From Verrucomicrobia bacterium TMED56 (GTDB lineage Bacteria > Verrucomicrobiota > Verrucomicrobiia > Opitutales > Seribacteraceae): a stretch of 8,899 nt of DNA. Below the pieces are notes generated by a model, which did not search any database, was not told the DNA's origin, and worked only from the letters and a program-made list of their open reading frames with translations. The stretch covers positions 1-8,899 of the forward strand of contig NHDJ01000007.1 of NCBI GenBank assembly GCA_002167265.1, written 5' to 3'. Positions 1-6,513 of this stretch are shown piece by piece; position 1 is the stretch's first letter, and each line of letters opens with the position of its first letter. The position numbers and the translations under genes are program-made.

Positions 1-314
1 ATCCAGACTTCTCCAACCAGTACATTTTCCACTTTGATCAGATTGTTTCCCTTTACGGTGAGGGTGGAAGGGGAGGCATTCGCTTGCAGCTTGCCGAGTT
101 TGACCATCCATTCCCCGTTTTTACCGGCAGTGGTTTCCTTTTTTTGTCCGGCAAAGGAGACGGTTACTTTTTCACCCGCGTCTCCCCAGCCCCAGATGGG
201 CACCTGCAGGTCACGCTGGAGGACCATATTGGAGTTGATGACCGCCGGTAGGCGGACGGCGTGGGCCGTATATACGGCGGCAAAAAAGAGGATGAATGAG
301 CTTAAGATTCGCAT
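1..314 (-). CDS. Sialate O-acetylesterase-like SASA protein, N-terminal part only (cut by left edge)
   Basis: The reverse strand reads from an ATG at 314-312 into an open frame that runs off the window after 104 codons. The product starts with a signal peptide (MRILSSFILFFAAVYTAHA, cleavage probably after residue 19). It continues with the beta-sandwich opening typical of large SASA-family esterases: RLPAVINSNMVLQRD, then VPIWGWGDAGEKVTVSF, and it ends at VGEVW. In this family VGEVW directly precedes the catalytic GQSNM block, so the active site lies just outside the window. The family removes O-acetyl groups from sugars (sialate or other acetylated glycans) in the periplasm or outside the cell. 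It is the last gene seen of the leftward group, 110 bases after the propeller gene. The right-edge gene at 8757 belongs to the same family. The family call is strong; the substrate cannot be read from this fragment. Confidence 0.88.
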   Translation of the reverse strand, partial: MRILSSFILFFAAVYTAHAVRLPAVINSNMVLQRDLQVPIWGWGDAGEKVTVSFAGQKKETTAGKNGEWMVKLGKLQANASPSTLTVKGNNLIKVENVLVGEVW

Positions 315-362
315 AGGAATGGGGGCTGGGTTCAAGTTAAGAAAAGAAAACACAACAAAACT

Positions 363-385
363 GATTGAAAATCTTTTGATCAATC
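363..385 (-). terminator. Possible weak intrinsic terminator after the propeller gene
   Basis: GATTGA at 363-368 pairs with TCAATC at 380-385. The stem can be extended by AAA/TTT next to a two-base bulge. On the reverse strand the hairpin is followed by a T-rich run (AGTTTTGTTGTGTTTTC). It lies between the propeller stop (425) and the SASA start (314), so it could separate the two transcripts. The stem is AT-rich and the T-run is interrupted, so termination may be weak or absent. Confidence 0.3.
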
Positions 386-424
386 TAAAAAATCGGGATT
401 TGGAAAGAAAGTCAGCGGACCAAA

Positions 425-1930
425 CTAGGACTTTTTCTTCGGCTCGATTTTGATTTGCAGGGGATCCGGAGGGGTTCCTCCGTGTAAGCGGTTCAGGGTG
501 TAGGCAATATAACCGTTGGACAGAGGAGTTCCCTTTGGTGTCTTTAAATTCTGAATGTTCACCTCATGAATGTGCCAGGGTTGGAGCTCGGATAGGGAAA
601 TTTCCACAATTTTACCATCCCCGGAGATTTCAATCTCTGAAATCTCCACCTCCATTTCATCCGACCGGGGTGAACCATACGCTTGGCGGTATTCAAAGAA
701 GTATCTTTTAAAGGGCCAGTTTTCTTTTTGTAATGCGGATTTTTTATCCACCGGTTGAGTGAAGGTAAATGTGAACCCTTTTTTGGAAAGTTCCATATTT
801 CGAATTTCAAAAGGAATTTTTCCGTTCCATGAAACCCGTTGAATCCCTTGTCCGCCGGCCCAGGTATGTTTGGTCTGCCCAACAAATAAGCTGCCGTCCG
901 GTGCCCAGTCCATCCGGTTGCACCCCCGGCCAAGTGGAGAGCCGTCGATAAAGGGGATGCAGGCTCCCTGCAATTCTCCCCCCACTTCCTCCAGCATAAC
1001 CCGCATGATACGGGGTTGATTCATCTCTCCGACCAGCAGCTGTCCGGTGAAGGGGCCAAGGTTGGCTTTCTCCGGGATGGCGAGCACCTGGGTGGGGGAG
1101 TTGGACATGGAACCGTGGGGAAAGACGACGCATGCCCGTGTGCGAAGCCTGGCTAGTTTTTCGACAGGGAGATCCATGGGGGTCCCTTCAAATCCTTGTT
1201 TCCAGACCAGACTGGCAGCATGTCCATAGAAGTGATCTTTTTGCACATGAAAAAGCTTGCTGGACCCTACCCAGTCACCCTGGTTGTCGGTGACAAAAAG
1301 ATTTCCCCTCAGATCAAACCCCAGTCCATTGGGTGTCCTGTGCCCAAAACTGAAGGGGGTGGTTTTTCCGTCTTTAGTCAATTTCATGACACATCCACGA
1401 TAGGGAGCGGAGGAGTGCATCCTCCCCGGTCGTCCCCTCTCATTGAAAGTTCCCCGGGTAATGGTGCGGACACCATCGCCTGCGGATCCGGTGCCGAGGG
1501 CAAAAAAATAGTTTCCATGGGCGTCGAGTACGGGGGTAAAGTTAAATTCGTGGTAGTTTCCTGACATCCCAAAATCATCGGTGACCACTTCGAAATCATC
1601 TGCTTTGCCATCATCGTCAAGATCGCGGACCCGGGTGAGCTCCGGACGTTGCGTGACAATGAGCTCGGAATTGGAAAGGGCAAGCACACCGAGCGGGTTG
1701 TGTAAACCTTCCGCAAAAAGTTCCCAGGATTTCTTTTTTAGGTCGCGGAAAAAGATTTCTCCACTGGGCAGACAGACCACGAGTTTTCCGTTTGGGAGGA
1801 AAGTAAGGCCGTCGATTTGAATATTTTTGAATTTGGTGGGTGGGGGCGGAATATCGAGGACTGTGTACTGCGGAGAGGTCGCAGAAAAGGCGGAAAGGGT
1901 GAAGGTTATGGAAAATAAAATGGATTTCAT
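425..1930 (-). CDS. Secreted beta-propeller protein, PQQ-dependent sugar dehydrogenase-like, with C-terminal Ig-like domain
   Basis: A 501-residue protein with a short signal peptide (residues 1-17, ending AFSA). Residues about 25-370 show six-bladed propeller features of the sorbosone/glucose dehydrogenase type. These are repeated strand patterns such as DGLTFLPNGKLVV and GLHNPLGV, a DLDDDGKADDF acidic loop at 103-113 that may bind calcium, NYHEF at 125-129, GHRTPNG at 196-202, and FVTDNQGDWV at 212-221. Residues about 373-490 resemble an Ig-like domain ending in AYTLNR, which often follows such propellers in Verrucomicrobiota. There is no CXXCH haem site. The start overlaps the stop of the upstream cytochrome gene by one base (TGATG), so the two are translationally coupled. 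The likely role is periplasmic oxidation of a sugar or alcohol, with the cytochrome taking the electrons. Many PVC propellers of this type have no tested activity, so PQQ binding and substrate are inferences. Confidence 0.75.
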   Translation of the reverse strand: MKSILFSITFTLSAFSATSPQYTVLDIPPPPTKFKNIQIDGLTFLPNGKLVVCLPSGEIFFRDLKKKSWELFAEGLHNPLGVLALSNSELIVTQRPELTRVRDLDDDGKADDFEVVTDDFGMSGNYHEFNFTPVLDAHGNYFFALGTGSAGDGVRTITRGTFNERGRPGRMHSSAPYRGCVMKLTKDGKTTPFSFGHRTPNGLGFDLRGNLFVTDNQGDWVGSSKLFHVQKDHFYGHAASLVWKQGFEGTPMDLPVEKLARLRTRACVVFPHGSMSNSPTQVLAIPEKANLGPFTGQLLVGEMNQPRIMRVMLEEVGGELQGACIPFIDGSPLGRGCNRMDWAPDGSLFVGQTKHTWAGGQGIQRVSWNGKIPFEIRNMELSKKGFTFTFTQPVDKKSALQKENWPFKRYFFEYRQAYGSPRSDEMEVEISEIEISGDGKIVEISLSELQPWHIHEVNIQNLKTPKGTPLSNGYIAYTLNRLHGGTPPDPLQIKIEPKKKS

Positions 1931-3102
1931 CAGTTTGCCTCCTCCACGGGACGGATCAGAACGGTGAAGTCAGCAGATTCTTTTGCGGAAAGCAGGAGTA
2001 TACCATCGGGGCTGAGTTTTCCACGGTCACTGGAGACGGAGGCCAGAACTGTGGGGGTCAGCCGCAGGGTGGTCTCAACAGGTGGAGAAACCGTGAAAGT
2101 TCTGCGAATGCCTGTCCTGTCCGCATTCGGACGAATTAGCTCGGTGATGGTATGCTTGCCCAGAGAGTATCTGAAATTGGGGAATCCTTCCACCAAACGG
2201 TAGCCCAGATAGGATGGAGCATCCTTAATTTCACCGATTAAAATCGGAAAATTTTTGGCCTGGGAAGTGTCGTACAGGGGTTGCCGGTTGTTGGTCCTGG
2301 ATAGTTCATCAAATGATACATAGGAGAGCTGGGTGGTGCGGGCGCGGTAGTAGGGCGTGCCATTGAACTCAGCGACGGGTTTTCCGTTGCTGGACCAGTG
2401 ATTTTGATTGGAGCGGATGAAGCCACCTTTTGTCCAGGCATATCGGAGCCGGCATTCACCGGCATCCCAGCAGTAGTAATGGTTTCCGGGGAGGGCGACC
2501 GCAAAGGCGGCAGGGGAGGCACCCGGCATAAAAGTGCGGTAGACGATGGGTTCAGTGATCTCAGAAATCATATCGTCATAAGTGGGTGTGAAAGTACCGT
2601 TTGAACGGCTGTATTTCTTATCAAATGGAAACCGCTTGAGCAGGGTTTTTGGGGTGAATACATCCTGGGGTAATTCCCGGCGGGCTTGGGCAACATCTTC
2701 CAGGTCGATGAGGGCTTCCTTGTTTCCCCATGCATTGTTCACATAACTGAGGATGTGGGCGAGTTTTTCATCGTCGAACAATAACTGCGGGGGCATTGCG
2801 GAATAGTAATTTCTACCGTTTACTTTGATGGGTCCGGCAAGTCCGCGCAGAGAAATGGCGATGGAACGGGCGGATCCTCCCTTGAGCCAGTCACTTCCAG
2901 CGAGAGGAGGGACGGATCCTTTCTGACCCTTCCCGTCCGCCATGTGGCAGGCCACACAGGAACCGGCACTGTTGTAAAGTTCTTTGCCCTTGCGAATGAT
3001 TTCTTCACGGGATTCAGCGTTCAGGATAAAGAACGGGTTTAATATCAAAGAAAAACAAGCAAAGAATTTAACAAAAGGCATAATCAAACAGGTTAATTTC
3101 AC
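1930..3102 (-). CDS. Periplasmic c-type cytochrome with extra C-terminal beta domain
   Basis: The open frame begins with GTG at 3102-3100 (390 residues). An in-frame ATG at 3081-3079 gives a cleaner signal peptide (MPFVKFFACFSLILNPFFILNA) and is the start I favour (383 residues). No convincing Shine-Dalgarno sequence precedes either. In GTG numbering, residues about 35-126 form a class I cytochrome c domain: haem-binding CVACH at 49-53, PPLAGSDWL at 65-73, and the likely distal Met ligand at 103 in SAMPP. Residues about 145-385 form a second domain with AFAVALPG (200-206) and two cysteines in YCWDAGECRLRYAW (C211, C217). I recognise this pattern from haem-associated proteins of Verrucomicrobiota, but it has no firm function that I know of. 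The coupled downstream propeller gene suggests the cytochrome accepts electrons from that putative dehydrogenase. Confidence 0.85.
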   Translation of the reverse strand: MKLTCLIMPFVKFFACFSLILNPFFILNAESREEIIRKGKELYNSAGSCVACHMADGKGQKGSVPPLAGSDWLKGGSARSIAISLRGLAGPIKVNGRNYYSAMPPQLLFDDEKLAHILSYVNNAWGNKEALIDLEDVAQARRELPQDVFTPKTLLKRFPFDKKYSRSNGTFTPTYDDMISEITEPIVYRTFMPGASPAAFAVALPGNHYYCWDAGECRLRYAWTKGGFIRSNQNHWSSNGKPVAEFNGTPYYRARTTQLSYVSFDELSRTNNRQPLYDTSQAKNFPILIGEIKDAPSYLGYRLVEGFPNFRYSLGKHTITELIRPNADRTGIRRTFTVSPPVETTLRLTPTVLASVSSDRGKLSPDGILLLSAKESADFTVLIRPVEEAN

Positions 3103-3168
3103 TTTGGATTACATCTGTAAAATTAATTCATACAAATCAAAAGCTAGATAAAACACAAAATTACAAAA

Positions 3169-4122
3169 TCAATCCGTTTTGGATGCACTGTCCTTATCGC
3201 GGTCCAAATTTTCCTGAATCCATCGGGCTAGGGTACCACTTCCCGTTCCGTATCCTCCGGGGAGCGGCCTTAAATCCCGGGTTTGTCTCAGGGGCGGATC
3301 GCCCCAGTGCCCGGGATACGGTTTTCTTCCGCCCGGCTTGGAGAGTGGACCGGTTGGTTTGGCAGATGGTGTCTTTTGTTTTTTTCCATAGATCATTTGA
3401 TAGACCTCTCGGGGAGTACGCTTTTGTCCGGTTGATTCATTAAACCATGGACTACCCCCAGTGAACATGATGCCGTCAGGTAATTTCTTTCCGTTTGCCA
3501 CCCACTCATCAAATGTGGGCGGGGAAGCTTTGAGATGGGAATCCTTTTCGCTGCCGATGGCAATCGATGTTATATTAACGCCGGTTGCCGGGGCATCATC
3601 GGCAATACGGGTATCCCGGACAAAGCAGCTTAATAAAAGACCCTGTTCGTTTAACCGGAGGATTCCCTGGTGGAAGGGAGGAATGGGCTTGGCCAACCGT
3701 TCCTTTGCCTCTGCGTAAAGTTGGTCGAGGGTTACGGGGGGATGGGCTTGCTTGTCTGAGGAAGTTCCGATGAATTCTCCTCTTTCAGTCCAGCTGTTTT
3801 TATCAAGCGGTCTACCATCGGGGTGGGATGGGCCGATTGATTCAAATTTACGTTCAGTCACACGATGATTGGTTACGGTGATAGTCGTTGTATGACTAAA
3901 CCCAGTCGAATTACCCGATTTTCTGGTGTAGGAGTAATTTCCCTGGTTTTGATCTCTTAATTCCAGCCAAAGTTGAAAACTTTTTTCAAACTGCTTTTTT
4001 TGTCCGCCCCATTTTTCCTGATTTTTTTGTCCGTTGGAAGGAGTTTGGGCATAGGACAGGGAAGAGGTAAGTGGTAATAAAATGAGAGCTAAAGAAGCGA
4101 AGGAACAGACGGCAATTTTCAT
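3169..4122 (-). CDS. Secreted protein of unknown function, DUF6174-like
   Basis: A 317-residue protein from the ATG at 4122-4120. An upstream in-frame TTG at 4158 would add 12 residues ahead of an obvious signal peptide (MKIAVCSFASLALILLPLTS, cleavage near SYA-Q at 25/26), so the ATG is preferred. After a Gln/Lys-rich linker comes FQLWLELRDQNQGNYSYT (about 49-66), then a beta-rich stretch with TTTITVTNHRVTERKF. A helix TLDQLYAEAKERL follows, and later LLLSCFVRDTRIADDAP. The order of W...YSYT, 'TxxVxNxxV', TLDQLY and an RIADDAP-like strand resembles DUF6174, a small family with no known activity. The C-terminal 70 residues are Pro/Gly-rich and probably disordered. I recognise no catalytic motif. 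It is the first gene of the leftward group, 66 bases ahead of the cytochrome, and is divergent from sulfatase 1. The coding call is good; the family match is tentative. Confidence 0.7.
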   Translation of the reverse strand: MKIAVCSFASLALILLPLTSSLSYAQTPSNGQKNQEKWGGQKKQFEKSFQLWLELRDQNQGNYSYTRKSGNSTGFSHTTTITVTNHRVTERKFESIGPSHPDGRPLDKNSWTERGEFIGTSSDKQAHPPVTLDQLYAEAKERLAKPIPPFHQGILRLNEQGLLLSCFVRDTRIADDAPATGVNITSIAIGSEKDSHLKASPPTFDEWVANGKKLPDGIMFTGGSPWFNESTGQKRTPREVYQMIYGKKQKTPSAKPTGPLSKPGGRKPYPGHWGDPPLRQTRDLRPLPGGYGTGSGTLARWIQENLDRDKDSASKTD

Positions 4123-4231
4123 GCTCTCAAGATAGAGAGTGCCCAAAGAGATGGGCAAGCGGATAAGCGAATGCTTTTGGGTAAATTATTAGACCTTGCG
4201 GTTGTTCAATAAAAGCCAAAGGTCTTAAAAG
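4123..4231. promoter_or_regulatory. Divergent intergenic region, probably holding promoters for both gene groups
   Basis: This stretch of 109 bases separates the start of the leftward secreted-protein gene (4122) from the start of sulfatase 1 (4232). It must hold the start signals for both directions unless the real promoters lie inside coding sequence. I see no convincing -35/-10 pair. Small inverted repeats are present: CTCTC 4124-4128 with GAGAG 4135-4139, directly against the leftward start codon, and GCCC 4141-4144 with GGGC 4153-4156. The larger repeat at 4191-4225 is listed separately. Confidence 0.4.
4191..4225 (+). promoter_or_regulatory. Bulged inverted repeat just upstream of sulfatase 1
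   Basis: AGACCTT (4191-4197) is fully complementary to AAGGTCT (4219-4225). Inside it, GGTT (4200-4203) can pair with AGCC (4214-4217) using one G-U pair, with a small internal loop (GC against A) and a ten-base terminal loop. The structure ends six bases before the ATG at 4232. The only purine-rich tract that could serve as a ribosome binding site (AAAGG, 4218-4222) lies in its right arm. No T-run follows, so it is not a standard terminator. It could be an mRNA hairpin that limits translation, a protein-binding site, or chance. Confidence 0.35.
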
Positions 4232-5626
4232 ATGAAAATATTTCTGGTCCTTTTTTGTCTTTCTTTACCGTTTTTTTCTCAGGCTAACCAATCGCCCAAC
4301 TATCTGATTATTCTGGCAGATGACTGTACCTACAATGATTTACCGCTTTATGGTGGAGAAAATGCCAAGACTCCAAACCTTGAACGTTTGGCAGGAGATG
4401 GACTGACTTTCAATCAGGCCTATGTCTCCTCTTCCATGTGTCAGCCCTGCCGGGCGGAGTTGTATTCGGGGCTATATCCAATGGGGAATGGATGCGCATG
4501 GAATCACTCAGGTTGTCGGCCGGGCATAACCGGGATGCCCCAGGTCCTCAAGCAACTGGGCTATCGCGTGGGACTGGCGGGGAAGACCCATATTCGACCG
4601 GCTGCAGTTTTTCCCTTCGAGAAAGTGGAGGGATTTGATCAGAACTGCGTGCGTAATCCGACCCTTCTTCATGATCTCGGCCCGGCCCGAAAGTTTATGG
4701 AACGGAAAAAAGATGAACCCTTCTGCCTGGTGATCGCATTAACTGAACCTCATGTTCCCTGGGTGATGGGGGATGCGTCCGAATACCCTCCCCATAAGCT
4801 CAAGCTTCCCCCAAATATTGCGGATACTCCGAGGACGAGGGAAGACTTTTCAAAATACCTGGCTGAGATTACTTACATGGACAGCCAGGTGGGAGAAATT
4901 ATGGCTGCTTTAAAAGCGTCTGGGAAGGACAACCAAACTCTGGTTCTTTTTAGTTCAGAACAGGGTTCCCAGTTTCCCGGGTGTAAGTGGACAACCTGGA
5001 ATACGGGCTTGCACACGGCTTTGATTGCCCGCTGGCCAGAGAAAATAAAGGCCGGGGAAAGAACAGATGCGTTGGTTCAGTATGCGGATATTTTGCCGAC
5101 TCTTCTGGAGTTTGCAGGGGCGGAGGCAGAAGAGATGGATGGGGCGAGCTTTGCTTCAGTGCTCACAGGCAAACTGAATTCACACCGGGAGTATGTCTAT
5201 GGTATGCACAATAATTTCCCCGAGGGGCCGCCCTATCCGACGCGGACCATTTCGGATGGTACGCATCGTCTCATTCTTAATCTTACTCCCGATGAACTTT
5301 TCATTGAAAAGCACCTCATGGGTCTAAAGGGGAATGCGGTGCTGAATAATCCGTACTGGGCCACCTGGGTCCGGGATTCCTGGCAAAAACCTGAGATTTA
5401 TAATTTGGTGAAGCGGTACCAGAGTCGTCCACCGAACAGCTTCTACAACACGAAAAAAGATCCATATGAAATGAATGATCTTGCCGGTGACCCCAAATAT
5501 AAAACCCGGATTAAGCAGATGAGGAAAGCACTGGAGACCTGGATGAAAACAGAGGGGGACCCCGGGATTTCATTGGATTCGCGGGAGGCACATCAGGCCG
5601 CCAAAGGCGGAAAGCATTTATTTTAA
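4232..5626 (+). CDS. Secreted S1-family sulfatase (sulfatase 1)
   Basis: A 464-residue sulfatase of the alkaline-phosphatase superfamily with a signal peptide (residues 1-18, FFSQA). The N-terminal metal-binding pair is ADDCTYND (D30, D31). The catalytic signature is C70-Q-P-C-R-A-E-L-Y-S-G; C70 should be converted to formylglycine by a formylglycine-generating enzyme encoded elsewhere. Other expected elements are GKTH at 117-120, TEPHVPW at 171-177, and SEQGSQFPGCKW at 242-253, then GL..ALIARWP. The usual motif at this last site is SDHG or SDNG; here Glu243 and Gln244 take the Asp and His/Asn places, while the following Lys252 is kept. The C-terminus has the common DPYEMNDLAGDP motif. It hydrolyses a sulfate ester, most likely on a carbohydrate, in the periplasm. 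The substrate cannot be assigned. It heads the rightward group. Confidence 0.93.
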   Translation: MKIFLVLFCLSLPFFSQANQSPNYLIILADDCTYNDLPLYGGENAKTPNLERLAGDGLTFNQAYVSSSMCQPCRAELYSGLYPMGNGCAWNHSGCRPGITGMPQVLKQLGYRVGLAGKTHIRPAAVFPFEKVEGFDQNCVRNPTLLHDLGPARKFMERKKDEPFCLVIALTEPHVPWVMGDASEYPPHKLKLPPNIADTPRTREDFSKYLAEITYMDSQVGEIMAALKASGKDNQTLVLFSSEQGSQFPGCKWTTWNTGLHTALIARWPEKIKAGERTDALVQYADILPTLLEFAGAEAEEMDGASFASVLTGKLNSHREYVYGMHNNFPEGPPYPTRTISDGTHRLILNLTPDELFIEKHLMGLKGNAVLNNPYWATWVRDSWQKPEIYNLVKRYQSRPPNSFYNTKKDPYEMNDLAGDPKYKTRIKQMRKALETWMKTEGDPGISLDSREAHQAAKGGKHLF

Positions 5627-5655
5627 TCAATAATTGAACAATGAAAAGTTTTCAT
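5627..5655. repeat. Two adjacent short perfect palindromes after sulfatase 1
   Basis: TCAAT-A-ATTGA occupies 5627-5637, starting immediately after the stop codon of sulfatase 1. ATGAAAA-G-TTTTCAT occupies 5641-5655. Each has a single central base. They lie in the 67-base gap before the SIMPL gene. No T-run follows, so an intrinsic terminator is unlikely. They could be a regulator binding site or an AT-rich mRNA-processing element, or chance in AT-rich sequence. Confidence 0.3.
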
Positions 5656-5693
5656 GCATCTAATAGGGAAAGATTGGCAAAATAAAATAAAAT

Positions 5694-6413
5694 ATGAAAA
5701 ATATCTTAGTCTCCTTTTCCGTGGTGTTCGGGCTTTTAGTAGCGGCCACTATTATTTCCAAGCCCTGGGTAACGATCCAGCATGCCGAACCGATCATGGT
5801 CAAGGGGTATGCGGAGCGGGAGGTGACCGCGGATCAGGGAAGCCTGACCGTGAAGATTTCAGAAAAGGGTGCTGATAATGGAGAGGCGTACAAAAACGCG
5901 GGAGATTCGATTAAGACTGTCCGTGAACTTGTAACCAAGGTGCTTGGAGAGGATGTGGAAATGGTCGAGCTGTCGTCGTCCCTGAGTGAGACCAAGAAAT
6001 TAAATGAAAAAGGAAACCGTACCAACGAGGTTGAATATGTGACCGCCACCCGGAGTTTACGGGTGAATTCGCCGAATGTGAATGATTTGGAAAGCCTGTC
6101 CCGGAAATTATATGATTTAAATGGGAATGGTATAAGGCTGACCTTAAACGGGCCTGATTTTTTTGTTTCCCAACTGGACGAGGTAAAAATCGACCTGATG
6201 AAACGGGCCACCCAAAATGGGCGTGACCGGGCGGAGATCATGGCTAAAAGTTCGGGTGAAAAGCTGGGGTCTTTGGTTTCGGCCAGGCAGGGAGTGATTC
6301 AGATAACCAAGCCCAATTCGACCCGTACATCGAGTTATGGAATCTATGATACCGAGACGATTGAGAAAGTGGTCAAGCTCGTGGTCACCCTTGAGTTTAA
6401 GATAGGCAAGTAA
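5694..6413 (+). CDS. SIMPL-domain (DUF541) envelope protein
   Basis: A 239-residue protein with an N-terminal hydrophobic segment (about residues 4-22) that is a signal peptide or membrane anchor. The rest, about 33-236, fits the SIMPL/DUF541 domain. It opens with VKGYAEREVTADQGSLTVKI (36-55), has the family's YVTATRSLRV strand in the middle, a helix DLMKRATQNGRDRAEIMAKSS, and ends in a VVKLVVTLEFKI strand. SIMPL proteins (the BP26/YggE type) are periplasmic or membrane-anchored. Some form channel-like oligomers and some affect stress tolerance, but no enzyme activity is established. The gene sits between the two sulfatase genes, 67 bases after the first and 100 before the second. It may be a bystander or an envelope helper of the locus. 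The start ATG follows an A-rich stretch with no clear Shine-Dalgarno sequence. Confidence 0.85.
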   Translation: MKNILVSFSVVFGLLVAATIISKPWVTIQHAEPIMVKGYAEREVTADQGSLTVKISEKGADNGEAYKNAGDSIKTVRELVTKVLGEDVEMVELSSSLSETKKLNEKGNRTNEVEYVTATRSLRVNSPNVNDLESLSRKLYDLNGNGIRLTLNGPDFFVSQLDEVKIDLMKRATQNGRDRAEIMAKSSGEKLGSLVSARQGVIQITKPNSTRTSSYGIYDTETIEKVVKLVVTLEFKIGK

Positions 6414-6475
6414 GGATATTTGATTTCAGGCTCGCTTGATAAGCTCGGCTGGGGTTTGGATTTAAATTTGCCTTT

Positions 6476-6500
6476 GGGAGGAATTTTCCTCTCTTTATTT
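6476..6500 (+). other. Hairpin with purine-rich left arm upstream of sulfatase 2
   Basis: GAGGA (6478-6482) pairs with TCCTC (6487-6491) around the loop ATTT, and one more G-U pair is possible. It is followed by T-rich sequence (TCTTTATTT). The left arm contains a perfect GGGAGGA Shine-Dalgarno-like string, but it lies about 30 bases before the ATG at 6514 and no start codon is at a proper distance. It may be a weak terminator after the SIMPL gene, a leader hairpin, or chance. Confidence 0.25.
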
Positions 6501-6513
6501 AGTTTTGCCAATC

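Noticed and set aside
34..453. Forward open frame of 139 codons at the left edge
   Set aside because: It is antisense to the SASA fragment and the end of the propeller gene, both of which have clear family signatures; the translation shows no domain.
425..1930. Propeller protein as a multi-domain haem protein
   Set aside because: No CXXCH motif occurs anywhere in the 501 residues; the haem site is only in the neighbouring cytochrome.
4123..4158. N-terminal extension of the unknown secreted protein from a TTG at 4158
   Set aside because: It would put 12 residues ahead of a good signal peptide that begins exactly at the ATG at 4122.
5834..6241. Reverse open frame of 135 codons inside the SIMPL gene
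   Set aside because: The forward frame has a clear SIMPL pattern; the reverse product is Ser/Phe-rich with no recognisable motif, as expected of an antisense shadow.
6476..6482. GGGAGGA as a strong ribosome binding site
   Set aside because: No start codon lies 5-10 bases downstream; the ATG of sulfatase 2 is about 30 bases away.
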